This document shows, piece by piece, positions 35,802 through 45,624 of a DNA stretch of 64,000 bases (within the stretch, counting starts at the first letter, position 1; every line of letters begins with the position of its first letter). A program made the translations under genes and the position numbers. The notes under the pieces are model-generated. The model saw nothing but the letters and a program-made list of their open reading frames with translations, was not told where the DNA came from and made no database searches. This DNA is from Clostridium sp. Marseille-P299 (GTDB lineage: Bacteria; Bacillota; Clostridia; Lachnospirales; Lachnospiraceae). The stretch lies in the NCBI RefSeq assembly GCF_900078195.1, contig NZ_FJVE01000007.1, forward strand, positions 558,001 through 622,000, read 5' to 3'.

Positions 35802-37646
35802 ATGGGAAACGATGTAAAAGAAAAATTAACGCAAATAGGTACACGTATTCTTGTAAACGCAAGAAATGAATTATATTTATCCATGCGTTTTTTAGACGTT
35901 GCCTTAAATGCTCTCTCATATGAATTCAATCTTACAACATTTTTTGTAGGCACCGATGGGGTAAATATCTATTACAATCCTAGGTTTTTAATGGAACGTT
36001 ATGAGACACAGCCACTTCTTATTAATCGTGCCTATCTTCATATGATTTTGCATTGCATATTTCGACATATGTATGAAGCAGAGGATAAGGAAGAAGAGGA
36101 GTGGAACCTTGCATGTGATATTGCAACGGAATATATCATTGACTCACTAAATTATAAGGCGATTACTAGAGTTGTAAGTGATTATCGTGAAGAAGTATAC
36201 AATGGTCTTGAGAAAAGATTAAAGGTTTTAAACGCCGAAGGTATCTATAAAATACTTATGGAAGAAGAGATACCGTATGCTGATTTTGTGAAATTAACCA
36301 CAGAATTTTTATCGGATGACCATGTATTTTGGAAGAAAAGAAGAAGCGAAGAACCTGCTGAGGGAAATGCGGATGCGAGTGAGGATCAGCAAGGTTCTAA
36401 TGGTAATGAAAACAATAAAGAAGAGAGTAATGAATCTAAGAATGGTTCGGAGAATAATTCCAAGAATAGTTCAGAAAATGATTCGAAGGATAATTCCGAG
36501 AACAATTCAAAGAATGGCTTAGAAAATGATTCGAAGAATGATTCGGAGAATAATTCCAAGAATAGCTCAGAAAATGATTCTAAGGATAATTCCGAGAGCA
36601 ATTCTAAAAACAGCTCAGTAAATGATTCGAATAAAGATTCCGAGAACAATTCAAAGAATGGCTCAAATAATGATTCAAAAAATGGTTCAAATAACAATTC
36701 CAAGAATGGTTCTTTGAATCATGATAAAAACGATTCTATAAATAACCAAAAGATTAACCCAAAGAATAATCCTAAGGATAATTCTTTGAGTAACATAAAT
36801 AATGAATCCAGTGTTAATAAAAACAATTCACATAACGAAGAGTTAACGAAGAATTTAGAAGATAACGAATTACAAAAAAGATTAGAAAATCAAAGAAAGC
36901 AAGAAAAATTAAAAGAGTGGAGTAAGATTGGAGAAAAAATGAAAACCAATCTAGAAACATTTTCATTTAAAAATGGAAGTGAAGCTCTAAACTTACAAAA
37001 AGCCTTAAATGTTGAATTAAGACAACGTTATGATTATAAGAGTTTTTTAAGAAAATTTGCAGTACAAAAAGAAGTAATGCAAGTAGATACGGATTCATTT
37101 GATTATGGCTTTTATAATTATGGAATTCAGACTTATGGGAATATGCCATTGATGGAACACTTAGAATATAAAGAAGTAGAAAAAATTGAGGAATTTGTAA
37201 TTGCAATTGATACCTCTGGTTCTTGTTCTGGAGAAGTAGTACAAAAATTTTTAGAACAAACCTATTCCGTACTTAGGACGACTGAAAGTTTTCTAAAAAA
37301 AGTGCAAATCCATATAATTCAATGCGATATGGAGATTAAAGACGATACCATAATTCGAAACATTGAAGAATTTGAAACATATATGAAAGATTTTACGTTT
37401 CAAGGCTTTGGTGGTACGGATTTCCGACCAGTGTTTGAATATGTTGATCAGCTTATAAAAGCTAAGCAAATCAAACAATTAAAGGGTATGCTTTATTTTA
37501 CAGATGGATTTGGCACTTATCCAACAAAGCGACCAAATTATGATGTTGCATTTATATTTTTAAAAGATGATTATTCGGATGCAAATGTACCATCATGGGC
37601 GATGAAATTAATATTAAGTACAGAAGATATAATGACATATAACTAA
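35802..37646 (+). CDS. VWA protein with degenerate metallopeptidase-like front and Asn/Ser/Lys repeat linker
   Basis: A 614-residue protein of the DUF2201/VWA type. Residues 1-180 resemble the 'putative metallopeptidase' domain, but the usual HExxH is HMILH (80-84) followed by CIFRH, so the catalytic Glu is missing. Residues about 200-330 are a low-complexity linker that includes seven 16-residue repeats. Residues about 460-614 are a von Willebrand A domain with an intact MIDAS: DTSGS at 470-474, Thr in FGGTDF and Asp in YFTDGFG. VWA proteins of this class work with MoxR ATPases to remodel targets; the partner is the next gene, 31 bases on. The start follows a weak GGAGTTATTTC. Confidence 0.85.
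   Translation: MGNDVKEKLTQIGTRILVNARNELYLSMRFLDVALNALSYEFNLTTFFVGTDGVNIYYNPRFLMERYETQPLLINRAYLHMILHCIFRHMYEAEDKEEEEWNLACDIATEYIIDSLNYKAITRVVSDYREEVYNGLEKRLKVLNAEGIYKILMEEEIPYADFVKLTTEFLSDDHVFWKKRRSEEPAEGNADASEDQQGSNGNENNKEESNESKNGSENNSKNSSENDSKDNSENNSKNGLENDSKNDSENNSKNSSENDSKDNSESNSKNSSVNDSNKDSENNSKNGSNNDSKNGSNNNSKNGSLNHDKNDSINNQKINPKNNPKDNSLSNINNESSVNKNNSHNEELTKNLEDNELQKRLENQRKQEKLKEWSKIGEKMKTNLETFSFKNGSEALNLQKALNVELRQRYDYKSFLRKFAVQKEVMQVDTDSFDYGFYNYGIQTYGNMPLMEHLEYKEVEKIEEFVIAIDTSGSCSGEVVQKFLEQTYSVLRTTESFLKKVQIHIIQCDMEIKDDTIIRNIEEFETYMKDFTFQGFGGTDFRPVFEYVDQLIKAKQIKQLKGMLYFTDGFGTYPTKRPNYDVAFIFLKDDYSDANVPSWAMKLILSTEDIMTYN
36450..36785 (+). repeat. Seven 48-bp in-frame tandem repeats inside the VWA gene
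   Basis: Each 48-bp unit encodes 16 residues of the pattern ENNSKNSSENDSKDNS, residues 217-328. The first four units are the most alike and the later ones drift (to INNQKINPKNNPKDNS), which suggests expansion from the 5' side. There is a 12-bp (4-residue) sub-period. All units stay in frame. Confidence 0.9.
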
Positions 37647-37677
37647 CCCATTACTCTAGTTAGAAAGAGGTTAACAA

Positions 37678-39201
37678 ATGAATATTAAAAGAGTGAAAGA
37701 TGAAATTAAAAATACAATTCAGGCTTATCTTTTAAAAGATGCCTATGGTGAATATAAAATTCCGACAGTAAGACAAAGACCTATTTTTTTAATTGGTCCT
37801 CCAGGGATTGGTAAAACTGCAATTATGGAACAAGTTGCAAGAGAATGCAATATTGGTCTTGTTTCATATACGATAACACATCATACGAGACAAAGTGCCA
37901 TTGGATTACCACTTATTGAGAAAAAAGATTTTGGTGGTAAAGAATACTCCATCACTGAGTATACAATGAGTGAAATTATCGCTTCGGTATATAACAAAAT
38001 TGAAGAAACTAAACTTACCGAAGGAATTTTATTTATCGATGAAATCAACTGCGTATCAGAGACATTAGCTCCAACGATGCTTCAGTTTTTACAGGGAAAA
38101 TCCTTTGGTAGCCATAAAGTCCCTAAAGGATGGATTATCGTAGCAGCTGGAAATCCACCAGAATACAATAAATCCGTTCGTGAATTTGATATCGTAACCC
38201 TAGACCGTGTGAAAAAAATAGATGTTAGTGTTGATTTTTCAGTATGGAAAGAATATGCATACAAGCAAGGAATCCATGGTGCAATTCTTTCTTATCTTGA
38301 GATTAAAAAAGAGAATTTTTATGTGATAGAGACAACCATTGATGGTGCAAGATTTGTAACAGCAAGAGGGTGGGAGGATTTATCCAATATCATTTTGGTG
38401 TATGAAGAGTTAAATCTTACAATTGATGAAGAGGTTATTTATCAATATATACAACATGAAAGAGTTGCAAAAGACTTTGCAAATTATTTAGATTTATACT
38501 ATAAATATCAAAGCGATTATCAGATGGAGGAAATATTAAAGGGAAATATCTCCCCAATGGCGAAAGAGAAATTACAAGATGCTCCATTTGATGAGAAATT
38601 AAGTGTAGTTGGATTACTACTTAGTAAGCTTTCTGAGCATTTTTATAAGGCGTATACAATTGATTTATACGTAACGGAATTGTTTGGAGTATTAAAGAAA
38701 ATTCAATCCCAATTATTAAATCCAAATGTTACTCCAATTGAAATACTTACTGATATTATTTCAAAACGAGAAACAGAATTTGAAGAGAAAAAAGTAGCTG
38801 GTTTACTTGATCGGAATAAAGAAGAATGCTATCGCCATGTAATTAAGACATTAGAAGAATATGGACAGATGATTAAGGAAGAGGGCATTCGAAAAAATGA
38901 AGAGGCAATGGAGAGTATTCGAAGTCGATTTAATAAAATAGTCGATGATAGAAAATCTCAAATTGATGAAGCAAAAGCAATGCTTGAATCAGGATTTGAT
39001 TTTATGGAACAAGTATTTGCTGAGAGTGCAGAGATGGTAGTCTTTGTAACGGAATTAACAGCTAATTACTATAGCATGAAATTTATAAGTGACAATGGAT
39101 CGGACTCCTATTATAAATATAGTAGAGGGCTCTTATTCCATGAAACAGAGCGAGATATTCGTAAAGAAATTGAACAAGTAAGGAGTATTATGGAAAGTTA
39201 A
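37678..39201 (+). CDS. MoxR-type AAA+ ATPase
   Basis: A 507-residue ATPase. Walker A GPPGIGKTA at about residue 40, Walker B ILFIDEINCVS, sensor-1 Asn in VAAGNPPEYN and an arginine-rich LDRVKK stretch define the MoxR/RavA branch. The C-terminal 200 residues are long helices rich in Glu/Lys, longer than in minimal MoxR. The protein should use ATP to load or remodel a target together with the VWA protein encoded immediately upstream. The ribosome site is AAAGAGG. It is the last gene of the three-gene unit, followed by a strong terminator. Confidence 0.9.
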   Translation: MNIKRVKDEIKNTIQAYLLKDAYGEYKIPTVRQRPIFLIGPPGIGKTAIMEQVARECNIGLVSYTITHHTRQSAIGLPLIEKKDFGGKEYSITEYTMSEIIASVYNKIEETKLTEGILFIDEINCVSETLAPTMLQFLQGKSFGSHKVPKGWIIVAAGNPPEYNKSVREFDIVTLDRVKKIDVSVDFSVWKEYAYKQGIHGAILSYLEIKKENFYVIETTIDGARFVTARGWEDLSNIILVYEELNLTIDEEVIYQYIQHERVAKDFANYLDLYYKYQSDYQMEEILKGNISPMAKEKLQDAPFDEKLSVVGLLLSKLSEHFYKAYTIDLYVTELFGVLKKIQSQLLNPNVTPIEILTDIISKRETEFEEKKVAGLLDRNKEECYRHVIKTLEEYGQMIKEEGIRKNEEAMESIRSRFNKIVDDRKSQIDEAKAMLESGFDFMEQVFAESAEMVVFVTELTANYYSMKFISDNGSDSYYKYSRGLLFHETERDIRKEIEQVRSIMES

Positions 39202-39255
39202 ATTAAATATATGATTAGTTGCAATTAATAAGTAAAAAACAGATATAGTTTTATA

Positions 39256-39310
39256 AAAAAATCATGCTGCAAAAATATTTGAATTAATATTTTGTAGCAT
39301 GATTTTTTGT
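39256..39310 (+). terminator. Terminator of the LRR-VWA-MoxR operon
   Basis: AAAAATCATGCTGCAAAA pairs with TTTTGTAGCATGATTTTT, followed by T and GT-rich sequence. The first arm lies about 55 bases after the stop codon. Confidence 0.88.
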
Positions 39311-39461
39311 ATATAATTTTGACTGTCAAAAGCCCTTATTTTAAATTATATCGGATATTGCACAAAACAAAAGAACAAATGAGCCTATGTTAATGTGTTA
39401 GATAGAAATCGTAGCATAAGTCTTTTGGCTTTGTACAAATTACTTAAAGGATGCAAGTCAC

Positions 39462-40868
39462 TTAGTTTGTTTTTAATTTATTTAAGTATGACTTAGTCTC
39501 AGCAACCACAACATGACTGAGTGCAAATAAAGCTATTAGGTTAGGAATAGCCATAAGTGCATTAAAAATATCCGCGATTGTCCAAACGGCACTAACCGTC
39601 ATAAATGGTCCAGTAAATACTGCTAAAATATAAATCCAACGATATGTTTTAACGATTTTTTGATTAGTATGAGTTAAATATTCAAGGCAGCGTTCACTGT
39701 AATAATTCCAACCAAGAATTGTCGTAAATGCGAAAAAAACAAGACAAATCATTAGTATAAATGAGCTTACAGTACCGTTAAAAGGTAAACCTTGTTTAAA
39801 TGCATTGGTTGTAACAGAAACACCTTCTAATCCAATATTATATGAATTCGTAAGTACAATACAAAGTCCAGTAAGTGTACAGATGATAATTGTATCGATG
39901 AAGGTTCCTGTCATAGATACTAAACCTTGACGTGCAGGTTCTTTAGTTTGAGCTGCAGCTGCAGCAATTGGTGCACTACCAAGACCTGCTTCATTTGAAA
40001 AAATACCTCTTGCAATCCCTTTTTGCATCGAGATAAGAATAGAACCAAGCACACCACCGGCAACAGCATCAAAGCCAAAAGCACTTTTTAGAATGGTAGC
40101 GATTGCACTTGGAACTTCTTTAATATTTAGAGCAACTATAATTAAGCAAGATACAACGTAAAATATCGCCATGAATGGTACTATGATTTGAGATACCGTT
40201 GAAATACGTTGAATTCCACCAATTAAAACAAGAGCCACACAAATGGTTAATATAATACCAGCAATAATCACACTGATTGAATAATCAGTTTCAAAAATTC
40301 GAATGGTATGAGCATTATTAGGATCAAAAAAGTCTTTTACAGCGCTAGTTATACCATTTACCTGAGTAAAAGTTCCGATACCAAGTAAACCAACGCCTAC
40401 ACCAAAAAAGGCGAATAACTTAGCTAGCCATTTCCACTTCATACCCATTCCATTTTGTATGTAATAAAATGGTCCTCCAAGAACGTGGCCATCATTATCA
40501 ATGACACGATATTTTATGGCAAGTACTCCTTCGGCATATTTGGTTGCCATACCAAAAAATGCTGCAATCCACATCCAGAAAAGTGCCCCAGGTCCACCAG
40601 CTACAATCGCAGTTGCTACACCAACGATATTACCAGTACCAATGGTAGCTGATAAAGCAGTGCACAATGCACCAAAACTAGTAACCTCACCAGTTCCACC
40701 TTCTTCATTTTTAACCATAAATTTTAAAGCTTTGGGTAATTGAGTGATTTGCAATCCCTTTAATCGGATTGTCAAAAAGATGCCTGCAAGAAGGATTAAC
40801 ACAATCAGTGGTACTCCCCATACTAGGTTGTCAATAGAGACTAAAATTTCTTCGATTTGTTTAAACAT
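39462..40868 (-). CDS. Sodium:alanine/glycine symporter (AGCS family)
   Basis: A 468-residue transporter with about eleven membrane segments that imports alanine or glycine with Na+. Family signatures are SALCTALSATIGTGNIVGVATAIVAGGPGALFWMW-like and GIARGIFSNEAGLGSAPIAAAAAQT. Length fits. The ribosome site is AAGGAGAAAAGAAC. A glycine riboswitch lies directly upstream, which favours glycine as a substrate. It is monocistronic on the minus strand. Confidence 0.93.
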   Translation of the reverse strand: MFKQIEEILVSIDNLVWGVPLIVLILLAGIFLTIRLKGLQITQLPKALKFMVKNEEGGTGEVTSFGALCTALSATIGTGNIVGVATAIVAGGPGALFWMWIAAFFGMATKYAEGVLAIKYRVIDNDGHVLGGPFYYIQNGMGMKWKWLAKLFAFFGVGVGLLGIGTFTQVNGITSAVKDFFDPNNAHTIRIFETDYSISVIIAGIILTICVALVLIGGIQRISTVSQIIVPFMAIFYVVSCLIIVALNIKEVPSAIATILKSAFGFDAVAGGVLGSILISMQKGIARGIFSNEAGLGSAPIAAAAAQTKEPARQGLVSMTGTFIDTIIICTLTGLCIVLTNSYNIGLEGVSVTTNAFKQGLPFNGTVSSFILMICLVFFAFTTILGWNYYSERCLEYLTHTNQKIVKTYRWIYILAVFTGPFMTVSAVWTIADIFNALMAIPNLIALFALSHVVVAETKSYLNKLKTN

Positions 40869-40910
40869 TGTTCTTTTCTCCTTTTTAGATTATTAGGCTA
40901 TAAAATTAGC

Positions 40911-41086
40911 CAAAAAATAAGTATTCCAATGAAGTTCTGTTATTTTTATTCAACAGTAATTCTTTGAAATACTCTCTAAAAGAGTGGAACATTCGCATAT
41001 TCTGCTCTGTCCTTTTGCCTGAGAGATAGATGGTAATTTCCTTACCATGTTACACCTTCGGCGCTCATAATGAGACTCTCCAGAGT
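40911..41086 (-). ncRNA. Glycine riboswitch (single aptamer) with terminator
   Basis: Minus strand: CTCTGGAGAGTC, GCGCCGAAGGTGTAAC, a GGTAAGGAAATTACC stem, then CTCTCAGGCAAAAGGACAGAG (41005-41085), the glycine aptamer core. Only one full aptamer is visible; a short hairpin follows (CACTCTTTTAGAGAGT). Further on AGTATTTCAA can pair with TTGGAATACT before TATTTTTT (40911-40973), an intrinsic terminator as expression platform. It controls the AGCS symporter. Confidence 0.93.
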
Positions 41087-41135
41087 TGTGAAAAAATTCA
41101 TGAATAATTATTTCTTATGACTTTATCACAAGCGT

Positions 41136-41163
41136 ATTATATCACATTGCTTTATTTTGTCAA
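41136..41163 (-). promoter_or_regulatory. Promoter of the glycine riboswitch transcript
   Basis: Minus strand TTGACA (41158-41163), 16-bp spacer, TATAAT (41136-41141), about 45 bases before the aptamer. Confidence 0.85.
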
Positions 41164-41296
41164 AACAAATTATTGATTATTTGTATTTTTATAAGCAACT
41201 AACAAATATTTATTAATTTTAAAATATGCTTGCATATTTAGAAACGTATCATTATAATAACTGATAAAAATTACATAGCTTATGGAGGAATGTTTT

Positions 41297-42166
41297 ATGA
41301 AGAAGAAAATAACATGTGTTATACTTACTGCACTTTTAGTTCTTGGCTTGACGGCTTGTGGAACAAAAGGCAATGATAAGGTATCAGGTAGCGATAGTTC
41401 TTTAGTAAATGGAAATAATGAGGCAACTACAGGTGAAGATAATTCATTACAGTATATTAAAGATAGGGGAAAATTTATCTTAGGATTAGATGATAAATTC
41501 CCACCAATGGGATTTCGCAATGACAACGATGAAATCGTAGGATTTGATATTGATCTTGCACAGGCTGTTTGTGATAAATTAGGAGTAGAATTAGTTGTTC
41601 AAACAGTGGAATGGGATGCAAAAGAAATGGAACTTAGTACGAAAAATATTGATTGTATCTGGAATGGTTTTTCTATTACGGATGAACGTAAGGAAGCATT
41701 AACTATGACAGAGCCATATTTAGAAAATACTATTTCCATGGTGGTACGCAAAGATAGTGACGTTAAGAGCATGGCTGATTTAGCAGGTAAAAACATCGCA
41801 CTTCAGGCTGGATCTGCAGCAGAGGAAACATTAGATGCTGATAGCAATAAAGAATTTAAAGATTCTTTAGGTGAAATTAAACAATTTAGTGATTATGCAA
41901 CGGCATTAATGGATTTAGAAACAAAAAATTCAGATGCAGTCCTTATGGATTCTGTTGTTGCTAAGTACATGATTGGGGAGCTTGGAAAAGATTTTGTGGT
42001 ATTGGATGAAGCATTAGCAGCAGATGAATATGGTATTGGATTCCGTAAAGGTGATCAGGCATTAGCGGATGCAGTATCAAATGCATTATCAGAGTTAAAA
42101 GCCGAAGGAAAAGTGAAAGAAATCGCAGAGAAATGGTTTGGCGAAGACATAACAAAGATTCAATAA
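41297..42166 (+). CDS. Amino-acid-binding lipoprotein (second ABC importer)
   Basis: A 289-residue family-3 solute-binding protein. The signal peptide ends in lipobox LTAC; the mature part has LGLDDKFPPMGFRND, GFDIDLAQAVCDKLGVE, CIWNGFSITDERKEALTMTEPYL, LAGKNIALQAGSAAEE, all typical of polar amino-acid binders of the cystine/glutamine type. The start is at 41297 behind GGAGG; an ATG at 41282 precedes the ribosome site. Its permease and ATPase genes (44098 and 44775) lie beyond an opposite-strand MATE gene. It has its own terminator. Confidence 0.9.
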   Translation: MKKKITCVILTALLVLGLTACGTKGNDKVSGSDSSLVNGNNEATTGEDNSLQYIKDRGKFILGLDDKFPPMGFRNDNDEIVGFDIDLAQAVCDKLGVELVVQTVEWDAKEMELSTKNIDCIWNGFSITDERKEALTMTEPYLENTISMVVRKDSDVKSMADLAGKNIALQAGSAAEETLDADSNKEFKDSLGEIKQFSDYATALMDLETKNSDAVLMDSVVAKYMIGELGKDFVVLDEALAADEYGIGFRKGDQALADAVSNALSELKAEGKVKEIAEKWFGEDITKIQ

Positions 42167-42180
42167 TTTAATTCATTTTT

Positions 42181-42222
42181 CAGGTGTTAAAATGTTTCAG
42201 ATATTTTAGCGCCTGATTTTTT
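42181..42222 (+). terminator. Terminator of the binding-lipoprotein gene
   Basis: CAGGTGTTAAAAT pairs with ATTTTAGCGCCTG, followed by ATTTTTTT. Confidence 0.85.
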
Positions 42223-42277
42223 TGTGCCGAAATAAAAACAAATTACCAGCTAAGTCGGTGGTCCTGATTGTGTCGCA

Positions 42278-42318
42278 ATAAAAAGAACCAAGAATGTGCT
42301 TTGTACATTCTTGGTTCT
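42278..42318 (-). terminator. Terminator of the second MATE gene
   Basis: A perfect 14-bp stem AGAACCAAGAATGT / ACATTCTTGGTTCT with a 7-base loop. On the minus strand it is followed by TTTTATTG. The rest of the 42319-42469 gap shows nothing further. Confidence 0.8.
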
Positions 42319-42469
42319 ACTCGATTAAATTAAATTATGCTCCACTCAATTACACAGAAAAAACTATGCTGTGAAAATGGATACTCTCTTAGAAGTATTT
42401 CTTGTGGTAATGTGTAATGTGCATACATTGTCTATCAAAATTAATGAATTATTCCTTAACTATACTACT

Positions 42470-43813
42470 TTAACTATATACTTTTACTGCATGTTTCTTC
42501 CAGTAAAATAAAATCTGAAATACACTAATACAGAGAGTAATTATTTCTACCAATGGTATCGTAACCCAAACACCAGTCATCTCTAAGAAAATAGGAAGTA
42601 TGAATATCAATGGTATTATAGCAACAATTCCACGTGTAACAGAGATAATAAAGGATTGCAATGGCTTATCGATAGATGTAAAAAATGAGGTGGTGACTAT
42701 ATTTATTCCCATGAAGAGGAAGGCAAAGAAATATATTTTCATTCCTTCTATGGCTAGTTTAGAAAGCAATGGATCATTATCGGTATTAAAAATATATACA
42801 ATTGGTTCCGGATAGATGAGTGAAAAAATATAAAATATAAATCCAAATATAAATGCAAGAGATGCAGCCCAACGATAGATAGACTTTACATGATGTGTTT
42901 TACCAGCACCATAGCTGCTACTAAGAAGAGGTTGAATTCCTTGACCAATACCAGTAAACATAGCCACTACAGTAAGTGCAATATTTGCAATAATACCATA
43001 AGCAGCGACACCTGTGTTTCCAGCTAAGTGAAGTATTTCAATGTTAAAGCAAAGCATAATGATACCAGAGGATAGCTCTGTGACGAAAGTTGGTAAGCCT
43101 AGTGATAAAATACGTAAAATTATATCCAACTTAAGTGTAGTAGGAACAAATTTTAGATTATTTTTCTTTCTGAGAAAATGTATAGAAAGTGTGCCTATAC
43201 TAATGATCGGAGATAGCCCTGTCGCAATAGCTGCGCCAAACATGCCTAAACCTAAAGGATAAATAAAAATATAATCTAAAAAAATATTGCTAAAACTTCC
43301 AACCAGCATTGCTGTCATAGAAAGCCTTGGATTTCCATCATTTCTAACAAAACAAATTAACACATTATTAAAAAGAAATGCAGTGGAAAACATTAAAATA
43401 ATTCTTAAATAGCTTCCAGACATAGGTTTTATTGTTTCATCTGCACCCAGTATTTCAGAAATGCGAAACGAGAAAAAAAATCCAATGATAGTTAAAATAG
43501 CTGCAATAATAGCAGTAAATAGAATTGTTTGTGTAAAAGCTCGATTCGCTTCATTTTCATTTTCATTACTTCGTAAAATAGTATATCTAGTAGCACCGCC
43601 CATTCCAAGCATAAGACCAATAGCATTCAAAAGGCTGAAAATAGGTAGAACTAAATTAAGTGCAGTTAATCCATCTTTACCTACACCATTTGCTATAAAG
43701 ACTGTATCTGCTAGTATATAGCAGGAAAGACCAATCATACCAATAACATTTAATGATACATATCGAACAAAGGTTTTAAAAATCGATTGAACTTCTTCTG
43801 TTTTTTTAAACAT
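42470..43813 (-). CDS. MATE-family efflux transporter (MepA-like)
   Basis: A 447-residue, twelve-segment transporter with YILADTVFIANGVGKDGLTALNL, GMGGATRYTILRS, the repeat-half phrase GVAAYGIIANIALTVVAMFTGIGQGIQPLLSSSYGAG and FTSIDKPLQSF. These are closest to MepA-like Na+-driven multidrug exporters, distinct from the MATE gene at 13605. The start is set at 43813 behind TGGGGAATAAT; an ATG at 43825 lacks a ribosome site. It separates the parts of an amino-acid importer on the other strand. The substrate is unknown. Confidence 0.87.
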   Translation of the reverse strand: MFKKTEEVQSIFKTFVRYVSLNVIGMIGLSCYILADTVFIANGVGKDGLTALNLVLPIFSLLNAIGLMLGMGGATRYTILRSNENENEANRAFTQTILFTAIIAAILTIIGFFFSFRISEILGADETIKPMSGSYLRIILMFSTAFLFNNVLICFVRNDGNPRLSMTAMLVGSFSNIFLDYIFIYPLGLGMFGAAIATGLSPIISIGTLSIHFLRKKNNLKFVPTTLKLDIILRILSLGLPTFVTELSSGIIMLCFNIEILHLAGNTGVAAYGIIANIALTVVAMFTGIGQGIQPLLSSSYGAGKTHHVKSIYRWAASLAFIFGFIFYIFSLIYPEPIVYIFNTDNDPLLSKLAIEGMKIYFFAFLFMGINIVTTSFFTSIDKPLQSFIISVTRGIVAIIPLIFILPIFLEMTGVWVTIPLVEIITLCISVFQILFYWKKHAVKVYS

Positions 43814-44097
43814 ATTATTCCCCATTCTTGCACATGTTTTTTGCGCATAATAAGTTTGTGATCTTCAAGAATAAACTTGCCTGTGAAAATAGGTTTTTAT
43901 TTTTTAGATAATTTCCTCCATACTAGTAATGTTTAAGTAAGCATAATCGTATAAGAGTATTATGAATAAAATGTACAAATAAATGCACGTTAGAAAAGAT
44001 AATTTCTATTTGTAATTTTTATTATAGTGTGGTAGTATGGTAAAGTGCTAATTGAAAGACGTGGTAGCACATGAAAGGGAATGAAAGGTAAGATTTT

Positions 44098-44757
44098 ATG
44101 ATTATTGACAATGTTCCAATTGATTTGTTTCTTGGAAATATGCTAGAAGCATCGATTGAAGTATTAAAAATTTTTATTTTAACAATTATATTTTCTATCC
44201 CACTAGGTTTTGTAGTAGCATTGGGAAGAAGATGTAAATATAAGATTATTAGTGTTCCAACCCGTATTTATCAGTTAATTTTTCGTGGAACACCGTTGAT
44301 GTTACAATTAATCTTTTTTATGTATGCTCCTTATTATATTTTTGAGTTTAGTTTTGGAAGATTTCAAGCATGTATTATAGCATTTGTGGTAAATTATGCT
44401 GCATATTTTGGAGAAATCTTTCGTTCTGGAATTGCTTCCATTCCTAAGGGTCAATACGAAGCGGCAAAAGTACTTGGATATTCAAAAAGACAAACTTTCT
44501 TTTACATAGTTTTGCCACAAGTTATTAAGCATGTACTTCCTACAACAGGGAATGAACTTATGACGCTTGTGAAGGATACTTCACTTGCACAAGTAATTGC
44601 GGTGAGTGAAATATTTCGTGTGGCCCAAGGCGCAAGTTCAAAGTATTTATCAACCGTACCAATTATTATAGCGGGCGTATTTTATTTAGTGATGAATACT
44701 GTAATTGAATTGATTTTTGTGAAGATTGAAAAACGATATAATTATTATAAAAACTAG
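44098..44757 (+). CDS. Polar amino-acid ABC transporter permease (second importer)
   Basis: A 219-residue HisM/GlnP-type permease with the family phrase [19 protein letters not shown] and the EAA loop YEAAKVLGY...FYIVLPQVI, five predicted membrane segments. It has a single permease gene, so it likely forms a homodimer, unlike the first importer. The ribosome site is AAAGGTAAGATTTT. It ends directly before the ATPase gene. Its likely binding protein is at 41297, 1.9 kb upstream. Confidence 0.9.
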   Translation: MIIDNVPIDLFLGNMLEASIEVLKIFILTIIFSIPLGFVVALGRRCKYKIISVPTRIYQLIFRGTPLMLQLIFFMYAPYYIFEFSFGRFQACIIAFVVNYAAYFGEIFRSGIASIPKGQYEAAKVLGYSKRQTFFYIVLPQVIKHVLPTTGNELMTLVKDTSLAQVIAVSEIFRVAQGASSKYLSTVPIIIAGVFYLVMNTVIELIFVKIEKRYNYYKN

Positions 44758-44774
44758 TGACAGGGGGAGATTTC

Positions 44775-45545
44775 GTGTTATTAAAAGCAGAAGGAATACA
44801 GAAAAAATTTGATGATACGGTGGTACTAAAAGATATCTCTCTATCCGTAAATGAGGGCGAAGTTGTTGCGATTATAGGACCTTCTGGTTCGGGAAAATCC
44901 ACCTTACTTCGTTGTTTAACTCAGTTAGAACGAGCAGATGCAGGAAATATTGAAATCTGCGATAAAACGCTAATGAGCATTGAACATGGGAAAGTAAAGT
45001 TTGCAGATAATGATACCTTACATAAAATCATTATGGAAGTTGGCTTAGTATTTCAAAACTTTAATCTATTTCCACATTATTCGGTAATGAAAAATATTAC
45101 CCATCCATTAATGAAAGTGTTAAAGATGGATAAAGATTCCGCTGAAACGAAAGCAAAAGAATTACTTTTAAAGTTGAATCTAACAGAGCGTGCAAATGCA
45201 TATCCTTGTGAATTATCCGGAGGACAACAGCAGCGAGTAGCTATTGCTAGAGCACTTGCTCTAAACCCTAGAATTTTATTCTTTGACGAACCAACATCAG
45301 CACTAGATCCAGAATTAACTGGCGAAGTTTTAAAGGTAATGAAGGACTTAGCAAAAGACAATTGGACCATGGTGATTGTAACCCATGAGATGGCATTTGC
45401 AAAAGATGTTGCTGACCGAGTAGTCTTTATGGATGGTGGGGTTGTTGTGGAAGAAGGAACCCCAGAAGAAGTATTTTCAAATACAGTGAATCAAAGAACG
45501 AAGGATTTCTTACAGCGCTATCATAATGATATTTGGGAGAATTAA
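44775..45545 (+). CDS. Polar amino-acid ABC transporter ATPase (second importer)
   Basis: A 256-residue GlnQ-type ATPase. Walker [11 protein letters not shown]-loop [12 protein letters not shown], signature LSGGQQQR, Walker [14 protein letters not shown] and switch His in IVTHEM are all canonical. The start is GTG at 44775, 5 bases after AGGGGGAG; an in-frame GTG at 44757 would overlap the previous stop and precede the ribosome site. It pairs with the permease just upstream. About 40 bases longer inside the Q-loop region than the first importer's ATPase. Confidence 0.92.
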   Translation: MLLKAEGIQKKFDDTVVLKDISLSVNEGEVVAIIGPSGSGKSTLLRCLTQLERADAGNIEICDKTLMSIEHGKVKFADNDTLHKIIMEVGLVFQNFNLFPHYSVMKNITHPLMKVLKMDKDSAETKAKELLLKLNLTERANAYPCELSGGQQQRVAIARALALNPRILFFDEPTSALDPELTGEVLKVMKDLAKDNWTMVIVTHEMAFAKDVADRVVFMDGGVVVEEGTPEEVFSNTVNQRTKDFLQRYHNDIWEN

Positions 45546-45624
45546 ATATAAAATTCGCAGTATAGTATAGATTTTGAAACTGCGATATTTGACTTAATAA
45601 GAAGTTTTTAAAGATTAAAATGAG

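Noticed and set aside
36386..36703. Antisense 105-codon frame opposite the VWA repeats
   Set aside because: It exists because the 48-bp repeat has no stop in that frame; its Glu/Ser/Phe/Leu-only composition is just the mirrored repeat.
36450..36785. CRISPR-like array
   Set aside because: Repeats are contiguous, in frame and without unique spacers; they are coding tandem repeats.
42284..42330. Remnant of a second group IIC intron
   Set aside because: CTACTCGATTAAAT after the hairpin matches the intron's 3' junction, but no domain V sequence precedes it and the hairpin is explained as the MATE terminator.
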